Source of the DNA: Armatimonadota bacterium
GTDB lineage: Bacteria; Armatimonadota; UBA10988
NCBI GenBank assembly: GCA_016183835.1
Contig: JACPDV010000400.1
Span: 1-6,577 of the forward strand
Length of the DNA: 6,577 nucleotides
Direction of reading: 5' to 3'
Part shown: positions 1-5,965 of the stretch, in pieces
Position numbering within the stretch: the stretch's first letter is position 1
How the letters are laid out: each line of letters starts with the position of its first letter
Position numbers and translations under genes: made by a program
Notes under the pieces: model-generated
Database searches by the model: none
What the model was told of the DNA's origin: nothing
What the model saw: only the letters and a program-made list of their open reading frames with translations

Positions 1-544
1 CGAGCCCACCTCCGGTCTCGAACCGCTCGGCATCCGCGAGGTGAAGCACCTCCTCCACACCCTCGCCCGGCGGGGCAAGACCATCCTCCTCTGCAGCCAC
101 CTTCTGGCCGAGGTGGAGGACGTCTGCGACCGGGTGCAGATCCTCTACGCCGGCCGCAGCCTGGCCTGCGGCGGGCTGAAGGAGCTGCTCGCCCGGCCCG
201 ACAGCCTGCGGATCACGCTCCCGGCGCTCGACCCGCCCGCGCTCGGGCGGGTCCTGGCGGCCGTGCGGAGCGAGGCGGCCGACGGGCAGGTGGACGTGGA
301 CGTGCCCAGCCGCTCGCTGGAGAGCTTCTTCGTCGAGGTGATCGAGCAGGCCCGTGCCGACGAAGCGGGGCCGGCCGAGGGCGAGGTGGCGCCCTTCCTG
401 GCCGGAGAAGCCGGGCTCGACGCTCTCCTCCCAGCCGCCGACCCGAGTCCTGCGCCCGTCACCGAGGACCTCTCCGCCGCCGACCAGTCGCTCGCCGAGC
501 GGTTCGGCCTGGCGCCGGATGAGGCGGATGCCGACCATGCGTAG
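1..544 (+). CDS. ABC transporter ATP-binding protein, C-terminal part (5' end outside window)
   Basis: This is the nucleotide-binding subunit of an ABC transporter, which hydrolyses ATP at the cytoplasmic face to power the neighbouring permease. The frame is open from base 2 and gives 180 visible residues. They begin just after the Walker B aspartate with EPTSGLEP, the end of Walker B plus the D-loop. The H-loop follows at CSHLLAEVEDVCDRV (switch histidine at visible residue 33), then the usual GR..ACGGLKELL strand-turn-helix. The Walker A, Q-loop and signature motifs lie upstream of the window. The D-loop has Glu where Asp is usual. After the typical SLESFFVEVIEQAR end of such ATPases there is an extra tail of about 60 residues rich in Ala, Pro, Asp and Glu, probably disordered. 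The GTG at 41 is internal and is not the start. The stop overlaps the permease start by 8 bases, so the two are surely co-translated. The family call is firm; the substrate is unknown. Confidence 0.93.
   Translation, partial: EPTSGLEPLGIREVKHLLHTLARRGKTILLCSHLLAEVEDVCDRVQILYAGRSLACGGLKELLARPDSLRITLPALDPPALGRVLAAVRSEAADGQVDVDVPSRSLESFFVEVIEQARADEAGPAEGEVAPFLAGEAGLDALLPAADPSPAPVTEDLSAADQSLAERFGLAPDEADADHA
521..527 (+). promoter_or_regulatory. Probable ribosome binding site for the ABC permease
   Basis: GAGGCGG lies 9 bases before the ATG at 537. It favours that ATG over the in-frame ATGs at 519 and 528, which lie before or directly against this purine stretch. The site sits inside the ATPase coding sequence, which suggests translational coupling. 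Confidence 0.45.
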
Positions 545-1820
545 GCTCGCGGCCATCGCCGGGCTGACCTTTCGCGCCGCATTCCGGCTGCGCGTCTTCT
601 GGGCGATCCTGGCGCTCCTGGCGGTGGTGGTCTGCGTGGTCCCCGCCGGCCTGCGCGACGACGGCACGCTGGTCGGCCGCCTGCGGCTCCTGCTCACCTA
701 CACCCTCGGCCTGAGCCAGTCGCTCCTCTGCATCGCCACCGTGTGGCTCGGCGCCGAGGCCATCGCCGGCGAGGTGGCCGCCGGGCGGATCGATCTGCTC
801 GCCACCAAACCGCTCCCGCGCTGGCAGTTCTGGCTCGGCAAGGCGCTCGGCGTGATGCTCCTCGACGCCGTGCTCGTGGCCGCCGTGGGCGCCGGAGTCT
901 GGCTCCAGACGGTGCGCGCCTACGACTCCCGGGAGGCCTGGAGCACCGTGCTGACCGCGCGCCACGCCGTACGGGCCGAGACGCCGGACTTCGACGCGCA
1001 GGCCGTGGCGGCGCTCGCCAAGCGCGGCCTGGCCGGGGCCGGGGTGGACCGCGCCACCGTGCGCGAGAGCGCGCTGCACGACGTGCTCTCGGCCTGGCAG
1101 AGCGTGCCGCCGGGCCAGTCGAAGGAGTGGCGGTTCCGCGGCATCCGGCCGGGCGGCTACGGCAGCCTGTCGCTGCGCTTCCGCTTCCGCGCCGGCGGCG
1201 CGCTCGGCGCAGGCGGGGCGGCCGGCGTCTGGCGGTTCGGCTCGCAGAGCCTGGAGGGCCGCTACCGGCCCGACGAGTTCGAGGGCGTGGCGGTGTCGGA
1301 CAAGCTGGTGGCGGCGGACGGCACGCTGACAGTGACGTTCGACAACCGCTCCGGCGAGACGCTCGTCTTCCCCGTGGGCGACGGGCCCACCGTGCTCTAC
1401 CAGGTGGGCGGGTTCGCGGGCAACTACCTCCGCGCGCTGCTCCTGCTCTGGCTGCAACTGGCGTTCCTCGCGGCGGTCGGCGTGGCGCTGGGCGGCGCGC
1501 TGTCGTTCCCGGTGGCCTCCTTCGCCGGGCTGGCCTACCTGGCGGTGGCGCTCCACGGCTCGCTGATGGCCTCTCGCCTCGACGCCCTGAAGGCGCTCGG
1601 CTCCACGCACCTGCTGCTGCAGACCGGCGTCAAGGCCGGCGTCTGGCTCACCCTGGCGCTGCACCGCTACTGGCCGGTGAACGACCTGGCCCACGGCCTC
1701 GCCCTGGGCCGGGTGGGTGAGGCGCTGCTCGTGGTGGGCGTGGTGCAGATCGGTTTGGTGGCCGGCGCGGGGATGCTCCTCTGGTCGAGCCGCGAGCCGG
1801 CGATGGGAGTCGAGGCATGA
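537..1820 (+). CDS. ABC-2 type transporter permease with a large domain between membrane segments 3 and 4
   Basis: This 427-residue protein is the membrane subunit paired with the ATPase just upstream, whose 3' end it overlaps. Hydrophobic segments appear near residues 20-36, 52-72, 103-123, 298-318, 322-342 and 396-416, so about six membrane helices. The stretch EVAAGRIDLLATKPLPRWQFWLGK (split here across residues 79-102) has the E..G.....L..P..R..F.LGK pattern typical of ABC-2 permeases of the NosY/GldF kind. Between helices 3 and 4 lies an insert of about 170 residues. Its first part looks helical and charged. Its second part (about 195-290) is rich in alternating aromatic and beta-type residues (LSLRFRFRAG, GTLTVTFDNRSGETL), suggesting an extracytoplasmic beta-sandwich. 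That fold is inferred. The start at 537 was chosen for its Shine-Dalgarno spacing; 528 would add only three residues. The last bases overlap the next start (ATGA). The family is well supported; the direction of transport is probably export, and the substrate is unknown. Confidence 0.85.
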   Translation: MRRLAAIAGLTFRAAFRLRVFWAILALLAVVVCVVPAGLRDDGTLVGRLRLLLTYTLGLSQSLLCIATVWLGAEAIAGEVAAGRIDLLATKPLPRWQFWLGKALGVMLLDAVLVAAVGAGVWLQTVRAYDSREAWSTVLTARHAVRAETPDFDAQAVAALAKRGLAGAGVDRATVRESALHDVLSAWQSVPPGQSKEWRFRGIRPGGYGSLSLRFRFRAGGALGAGGAAGVWRFGSQSLEGRYRPDEFEGVAVSDKLVAADGTLTVTFDNRSGETLVFPVGDGPTVLYQVGGFAGNYLRALLLLWLQLAFLAAVGVALGGALSFPVASFAGLAYLAVALHGSLMASRLDALKALGSTHLLLQTGVKAGVWLTLALHRYWPVNDLAHGLALGRVGEALLVVGVVQIGLVAGAGMLLWSSREPAMGVEA

Positions 1821-3343
1821 GGGCGCGACTCCTGGTACTGGGCCTCGTGCTCCTCGTCGCCGCCGGGTACCTGCGGCCGGAGACGGTGCGCCGCGACCAT
1901 CCCGGTGGCGCCGTGCCGCCCGGCGTGGCGCTGGCCACCGTGGCCCTGGGCGGCATGAACGGCCTGATCGTGGACTTCCTCTGGCTCCGCGCCTCAGAGC
2001 AGCAGGACCAGGGCCGCTACTTCGAGATGGCCGAGACCGCCCGCTGGGTCTCGGCCCTGGAACCGCACCTCGGCCGGATGTACGACTTCCAGGCCTGGAA
2101 CATGGCCTACAACATCAGCGTGCAGTTCAGCGCGTCGCCCGACCGCTGGCGCTGGATCGAGCAGGGCCTGCGGCTGCTGGTGGAGGACGGCTTGCGGACC
2201 AATCCCGACGACGCCGAGGTCTGCCGCTCCATCGCCTTCATCCTCACCGGCAAGATCGCCGACAACCTGGACCGCTCGCACTACGACTACAAGCGCTACT
2301 GGGCGGACGAGTGGAGCTGGATCCTGGGCGGCGCGCGGCCCGACTTCGCCGCACTGGCGCAGGCGCCGGAGGAGACGGCCCTCTGCGCCGACCCGCAAGT
2401 GGCCGCCCTGCTCGAGGCCGCCCGCCGGCTCAACGTCGACTTGCTCGAGGATGCCTACCGGCTGACCCGTCCCGGCGCGCAGCCGCCTGCGCCCGTCGCG
2501 GCCCTCCTCGCCGAGGCGACACACACGCAGGCGCTCGGGCGCATCCTGCTGTTCGCCCGGCGTCAGCGCCTCACCCAGCACTGGCGGATGGACCCCGCGC
2601 GGATGGCCCGCGTGGACGCCGGCTACGGCCCGTTCGACTGGCGCGCCGCCCAACCCCACGCGATCTACTGGGCACTGCTCGCCAAGGACAAGGAGCGCGA
2701 CCCGAAGCGCGCGCTGAACGTCGAGCGGCTCCTCTACCAGACCCTGTGGAGCGCCTTCCAGAGCGGGCGGCTGGTGTACGTTCCGGGGAGTGCCCTGATC
2801 TTCCCCACGCCCGACCTCAACCTGATCCCGCGGGTGGAGCAGGAGTACGCCAGGGCCCTGGCGGCGTTCCCCAAGGACGAGAGCCTCAAGGAGTCGTACC
2901 AGACGTTCGAGCAGGATGCGATCGCCGCCCTCTACGTCTTCCATCGCGAGACCGAGGCACGGAAGCGGTACGCCGACCTCGCGCGGAAGCACCCGGAGAA
3001 GCCCGAGTACCGCCTGCCGTTCGAAGCGTACGCGCTGAAGAGCATCGCGCAGCTCGCGCAGGGCGACCAGAAGGAGGTCATCAACGTGGTGCACGGGCTG
3101 CTGATCCAGAAGTGGCAGTGGTACGCCGTGCGCGACGACGACCAAGAGGCCGGGACGGCGGCGTTGGCGAGGCTGGTGTACGACCGTTACGAGCTCGACG
3201 TGGGCAGCGGGAACGCGGCATCGCTGCCGCCCTTCGCCGCCCTGGATCGCAGCGCGCTGACCAGCTTGTGCACCGACACGGAGCACTTCTCCCCGGCGCT
3301 TGGCGCGCTCATCGAGCGGCGGCTGAGCGAGGAGCATCGCTGA
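1817..3343 (+). CDS. Membrane-anchored helical/TPR-like protein of unknown function, linked to the ABC transporter
   Basis: This 508-residue protein has no function I can name. Residues 4-18 are a hydrophobic N-terminal anchor or uncleaved signal, and a second hydrophobic stretch spans about 35-57. The rest appears soluble, rich in Trp, Tyr, Arg and Ala, and mostly alpha-helical. Stretches such as residues 340-400 (EQEYARALAAFPKDESLKE and what follows) have the look of tetratricopeptide-like helical pairs. Distinct motifs are GGMNGLIVDFLWLRA (45-59), GRYFEMAETARWVSALEPHL (66-85), FQAWNMAYNISVQF (91-104) and YGPFDWRAAQPHAIYWA (270-286). I recall similar motifs in uncharacterised PVC-group proteins next to ABC transporters, but cannot check this here. 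The gene starts inside the permease stop codon (ATGA), with GGGAG 7 bases upstream, so it is probably an accessory or scaffold partner of that transporter at the membrane. The coding call is near certain; the role is open. Confidence 0.92.
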   Translation: MRARLLVLGLVLLVAAGYLRPETVRRDHPGGAVPPGVALATVALGGMNGLIVDFLWLRASEQQDQGRYFEMAETARWVSALEPHLGRMYDFQAWNMAYNISVQFSASPDRWRWIEQGLRLLVEDGLRTNPDDAEVCRSIAFILTGKIADNLDRSHYDYKRYWADEWSWILGGARPDFAALAQAPEETALCADPQVAALLEAARRLNVDLLEDAYRLTRPGAQPPAPVAALLAEATHTQALGRILLFARRQRLTQHWRMDPARMARVDAGYGPFDWRAAQPHAIYWALLAKDKERDPKRALNVERLLYQTLWSAFQSGRLVYVPGSALIFPTPDLNLIPRVEQEYARALAAFPKDESLKESYQTFEQDAIAALYVFHRETEARKRYADLARKHPEKPEYRLPFEAYALKSIAQLAQGDQKEVINVVHGLLIQKWQWYAVRDDDQEAGTAALARLVYDRYELDVGSGNAASLPPFAALDRSALTSLCTDTEHFSPALGALIERRLSEEHR

Positions 3344-3344
3344 C

Positions 3345-3821
3345 ATGCGCATCGGCCTGCTGTCGGACACCCACGGCCGCGCACTGCCCCCGGAGCTGCT
3401 GCAGGCGTTCGAGAGCGTGGCACTGATCCTCCATGCGGGCGACATCGGCGACCTGAGCCTGCTCGGCGAGCTGGGCAAGCTGGCCGAAGTGCGGGCGGTG
3501 GGCGGCAACATCGACGCCACCTCGGTGCTGCTCAAGGCGGTGCCGACGGACCTCTCGCTCCAGGTGGAGGGCGTTTGGATTGGCGTGGCTCACGGCCACG
3601 TCGGGCGTGGCAGGACCACGGCGGAGCGGGCGATGAGCTGGTTCCCGCACGCCGACGTGGTGATCTTCGGCCACAGCCACCGGCCGCTGATCGAGCAGCG
3701 CGGGAAGGCGCTCCTGATCAACCCCGGCTCCCCCACCGACCCGCGCGGCGCGCCGCAACGCACCTGCGCGGTCCTCACGGTTGAGGCTGGGCAGGCATCC
3801 GCCGAGTTGGTGGGCTGGTGA
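3345..3821 (+). CDS. YfcE/MJ0936 family metallophosphoesterase
   Basis: This 158-residue protein is a compact calcineurin-like phosphoesterase, probably cytoplasmic, with a two-metal active site. The full motif series is present in order: SDTHG (D8, H10), HAGDIGD (D33), GGNID (N55), AHGH (H83, H85) and GHSH (H110, H112), followed by the family-typical LLINPGSPTDPRG. The length fits the 150-180 residues usual for this family. Family members studied in vitro act as phosphodiesterases on artificial substrates, and the physiological substrate is generally unknown. The third motif reads GNID rather than the more common GNCD, which keeps the metal-bridging Asn and the Asp. It begins one base after the previous stop, with GAGGAG 10 bases upstream, so it is very likely the last gene of the ABC-transporter operon. 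Its place there may be incidental, since such small phosphoesterases are common passengers. Confidence 0.93.
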   Translation: MRIGLLSDTHGRALPPELLQAFESVALILHAGDIGDLSLLGELGKLAEVRAVGGNIDATSVLLKAVPTDLSLQVEGVWIGVAHGHVGRGRTTAERAMSWFPHADVVIFGHSHRPLIEQRGKALLINPGSPTDPRGAPQRTCAVLTVEAGQASAELVGW

Positions 3822-3887
3822 AGTCGGGAGGTGGCGCGCATCGCATCCTGCTGCGCTTCACCCAGCCGCATGGAGTACAACGCACCG

Positions 3888-4006
3888 TCATTGCGAGGAG
3901 CGAAGCGACGAAGCAATCCCGTCCACCAACCACCTGGAGGCCGGCGCGATCAGGCGGTAGGCGCTGGGTGCACGCGATTGCTTCGTCGCTTCCCGCCTCG
4001 CAATGA
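3888..4006. repeat. Inverted repeat pair (31-base arms, 57-base spacer), MITE/REP-like dispersed element
   Basis: The left arm 3888-3918 (TCATTGCGAGGAGCGAAGC...) is the reverse complement of the right arm 3976-4006 (CGATTGCTTCGTCGCTTC lies at 3975-3992) at 29 of 31 positions. The two mismatches are 3899/3995 and 3901/3993. The arms could fold into a long hairpin in DNA or RNA, with a 57-base loop. The arm sequence belongs to a motif I recognise from many unrelated bacterial genomes, where it recurs as an intergenic palindromic repeat. Its chance translations, ARSEATKQS and RGAKRRSNP, are common in spurious database proteins, and both occur here in two frames of the left arm. No transposase and no obvious flanking target duplication are seen. 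It sits in the only sizeable gene-free gap (3822-4115). The inverted repeat is directly visible; its mobile or regulatory nature is inference. Confidence 0.85.
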
Positions 4007-4065
4007 GGTCTCCTCACTTCATCACACCGCACAGTCTCTGCATGAGCACCAGGCACCAACGCCCG

Positions 4066-4094
4066 TTGACGGTCAGCGTCCCTGCCACTACCAT
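4066..4094 (+). promoter_or_regulatory. Candidate sigma70-type promoter for trxB
   Basis: TTGACG (4066-4071, five of six matches to the -35 consensus) is followed after exactly 17 bases by TACCAT (4089-4094, four of six matches to the -10 consensus). It lies in the gene-free gap, just upstream of trxB. Transcription would start near 4101, leaving a short leader of about 15 bases that still includes the Shine-Dalgarno site. A match this good can occur by chance, so this stays a candidate. Confidence 0.4.
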
Positions 4095-4103
4095 CAGGCG
4101 CTC

Positions 4104-4109
4104 AAGGAG
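4104..4109 (+). promoter_or_regulatory. Shine-Dalgarno site of trxB
   Basis: AAGGAG lies 6 bases before the ATG at 4116. It decides the start: the frame is open much further upstream (to 3831), but that extension runs through the inverted repeat and lacks protein-like sequence. Confidence 0.75.
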
Positions 4110-4115
4110 TCCTCG

Positions 4116-5069
4116 ATGGACGACGTCCGCGAGATCATCATCCTCGGCGCCGGCTGCGCCGGCTGGACCGCCGCCATCTACACCGCGCGGGCCAACCTCA
4201 ATCCGCTCCTCTTCACTGGCGACGAGCTGGGCGGGCAGCTCGCCCTGACCACCGAGGTGGAGAACTACCCCGGCTTCCCCGAGGGCATCCTGGGTCCCGA
4301 GCTGACCGGCCGGTTCGAGAAGCAGGCCCGCCGCTTCGGCACCGAGGTCAAGATCGAGCGCGTCACGGGCGTGGACTTCTCCGGCCGGCCGCTGCGCATC
4401 ATCACCCGCAAGGGCGAGTACGCCGCCAAATCGGTGATCATCTGCACCGGCTCCGCGCCGCGCAAGCTCGACGTGCCCGGCGAGACGGAGTTGTGGGGCA
4501 AGGGCGTCACCGCCTGCGCCACCTGCGACGGCGCGTTCTTCCGGGAGCAGGAGATCGCGGTGGTGGGCGGCGGCGACACCGCGGCGGAGGAAGCCACCTT
4601 CCTCACCCGCTTCGCCTCGAAAGTGTACCTGGTCCACCGCCGCGACCGGCTCCGGGCCAGTGACATCATGGCCAAGCGGGTGATGGACAACGCCAAGATC
4701 GAGCCGGTGTGGAACAGCGTGGTAACCGAGTGCCTGGGCGACCGCGAGAGCGGGCTGACCGGGCTGCGGCTGAAGAACGTCGAGAACGGCGAGGCCTCGG
4801 AGCTGCCGGTCACGGGGTTCTTCCTGGCCATCGGGCACGTGCCCAACACGCAGATCTTCGATGGCCAGGTCGAGCTGGATCAGGGCGGCTACGTGGTGAC
4901 GGACAGCCGCCAGCGCACCAATGTGCCCGGGGTCTTCGCCGCGGGCGACGTGCAGGACCATGTCTGGCAGCAGGCGGTCACCGCCGCGGGCACCGGCTGT
5001 GCCGCGGCGCTGGCGGCCGAGAAGTTCTTGGACGAACTGGCAGGCGAGGCATATCCGGGCGCCCGGTAG
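4116..5069 (+). CDS. trxB: Thioredoxin-disulfide reductase (NADPH, FAD)
   Basis: This 317-residue flavoenzyme passes electrons from NADPH through FAD to a redox-active disulfide, and so reduces thioredoxin in the cytoplasm. The length matches low-molecular-weight bacterial TrxR. The FAD-binding loop is GAGCAG (11-16), followed by TAAIYTARA. The active-site CATC is at 134-137, inside ACATCDGAFF. The NADPH domain shows VVGGGDTAAEEA (149-160) and HRRDRLRAS (174-182). R175, R176 and R180 of that motif match the residues known to bind the NADP 2'-phosphate in E. coli TrxR. The C-terminal FAD motif is FAAGDVQD (274-281). All catalytic parts are present. Unusual points are Cys14 and Trp17 in the glycine loop, where Pro and a Tyr or Leu are common. 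The start at 4116 rests on the AAGGAG site and on where homology begins. It is probably transcribed from its own promoter after the inverted repeat. No thioredoxin gene is in the window. Confidence 0.96.
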   Translation: MDDVREIIILGAGCAGWTAAIYTARANLNPLLFTGDELGGQLALTTEVENYPGFPEGILGPELTGRFEKQARRFGTEVKIERVTGVDFSGRPLRIITRKGEYAAKSVIICTGSAPRKLDVPGETELWGKGVTACATCDGAFFREQEIAVVGGGDTAAEEATFLTRFASKVYLVHRRDRLRASDIMAKRVMDNAKIEPVWNSVVTECLGDRESGLTGLRLKNVENGEASELPVTGFFLAIGHVPNTQIFDGQVELDQGGYVVTDSRQRTNVPGVFAAGDVQDHVWQQAVTAAGTGCAAALAAEKFLDELAGEAYPGAR

Positions 5070-5109
5070 CAGGACACGGCGGCGCCGGCAGGAACGCCGC
5101 GAGACGACG

Positions 5110-5114
5110 AGGAG
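5110..5114 (+). promoter_or_regulatory. Shine-Dalgarno site of the amidohydrolase gene
   Basis: AGGAG lies 7 bases before the ATG at 5122. It supports that start over the open upstream frame, which would overlap trxB by about 150 bases and has no metal-binding motif of its own. Confidence 0.65.
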
Positions 5115-5121
5115 CAGCTCG

Positions 5122-5952
5122 ATGGGGTGGATCGACGCGCACGTACACGTCTGGACCGACGACATCCTGGGTTACCCGCTCGGGCCGGGGTGGAGCCGGG
5201 AGCAGATGGCCCCGCCCACCTTCCCGCCCGAGGCGCTGATCCGCCACTGCCACCCGAGCGAGGTGGACCGGATCGTGCTGATCCAGATGAGCTACTACGG
5301 CTTTGACAACAGCTACATGACCGACACCATCCAGGAGTACCCGGGCGTCTTCGGCGGCGTGGCCGTGGTCAAGATGGACGGCGCGGCACTGGGCAACACG
5401 ATGCGCTCGCTGAAGGACAAAGGCGTCCGCGGGTTCAGAGTGGGCGTGGAGAAGGCGCCGGTCGAGGCGTGGACCGAGGCGCCCGGGTTCCGGACCATGT
5501 TCGAGGTCTGCGCCGGTGAGGGCATGGCCGTCTGCCCGTTGATCGAGCCCCGGGCGCTGCCCTCGCTGCGCCGCATGTGCGACGCCTGGCCGAACACCAC
5601 CGTGGTGATCGACCACCTCTGCCGGATCGGCATCGACGGGGTGGTCCGTGACGAGGACGTGGCCGCGCTGGCGGGGATGGCTGAGTTCCCGAACGTAAAC
5701 GTCAAGGTCTCCGCCTTCTACGCGCTGGGCCAGAAGAGCCCACCCCACGACGACCTGATCCCGCTGATCCGCGAGATGCTGACCGCCTACGGCGCGCGCC
5801 GGCTGATGTGGGCCAGCGACTGCCCCTTCCAGGTCAGCAGCGAGAGCTACGAAGACTCCATCTCGCTCGTCCGCGACCACCTCGGGCTCGAGCCCCGCGA
5901 GCGCGACCTGCTCCTCCGCGGCACGGCCGAGCGGATCTTCTTCCCCGACTGA
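5122..5952 (+). CDS. Amidohydrolase-2 family metal-dependent hydrolase (possible lactonase)
   Basis: This 276-residue protein is a cytoplasmic TIM-barrel hydrolase of the amidohydrolase-related (PF04909-type) family. The metal motif DAHVHVW (H7, H9) comes right at the N-terminus, as usual. VVIDHL (H165) and WASDCPF (D233) supply the later barrel ligand and catalytic aspartate. NVNVKVSAFY (191-200) is the strand between them, and the C-terminal GTAERIFFPD is the usual family ending. The length of about 280 fits. Known family activities include sugar-lactone hydrolysis (L-fuconolactone, L-rhamnonolactone), decarboxylation and C-C or ester hydrolysis. The sequence alone does not choose among them. 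The next gene, a short-chain dehydrogenase 13 bases downstream, makes a lactonase in an oxidative sugar pathway plausible. It follows trxB after 52 bases with no convincing terminator between, so it may also be read from the trxB promoter. The family is firm; the substrate is unknown. Confidence 0.88.
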   Translation: MGWIDAHVHVWTDDILGYPLGPGWSREQMAPPTFPPEALIRHCHPSEVDRIVLIQMSYYGFDNSYMTDTIQEYPGVFGGVAVVKMDGAALGNTMRSLKDKGVRGFRVGVEKAPVEAWTEAPGFRTMFEVCAGEGMAVCPLIEPRALPSLRRMCDAWPNTTVVIDHLCRIGIDGVVRDEDVAALAGMAEFPNVNVKVSAFYALGQKSPPHDDLIPLIREMLTAYGARRLMWASDCPFQVSSESYEDSISLVRDHLGLEPRERDLLLRGTAERIFFPD

Positions 5953-5965
5953 CGAGAGGGCGGCC

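Noticed and set aside
459..1694. Long open frame on the - strand opposite the permease
   Set aside because: It mirrors the codon pattern of the real gene and has low-complexity His/Arg/Glu/Gly-rich sequence without motifs, as expected from high-G+C shadow frames.
1994..3535. 513-residue open frame on the - strand opposite the TPR-like gene
   Set aside because: The sense strand encodes a protein with clear motifs and coupled start and stop sites, while the antisense product shows none and would run into the phosphoesterase gene.
3888..4006. Inverted repeat as a complete insertion sequence or CRISPR
   Set aside because: The spacer is 57 bases with no transposase, there are only two arms in opposite orientation, and no regular spacer array exists.
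5055..5066. Perfect 12-base palindrome CCGGGCGCCCGG at the end of trxB
   Set aside because: It lies inside the coding sequence, has no loop or T-tract for a terminator, and such palindromes are expected by chance at this G+C content.
5079..5100. GCGGCG/CGCCGC hairpin between trxB and the amidohydrolase
   Set aside because: The stem is only 6 pairs with a 10-base loop and no T-run follows, so it is not a convincing intrinsic terminator.
4014..5165. Open frame on the - strand opposite trxB
   Set aside because: trxB is certain from its motifs. The antisense product is compositionally biased and has no recognisable domain.
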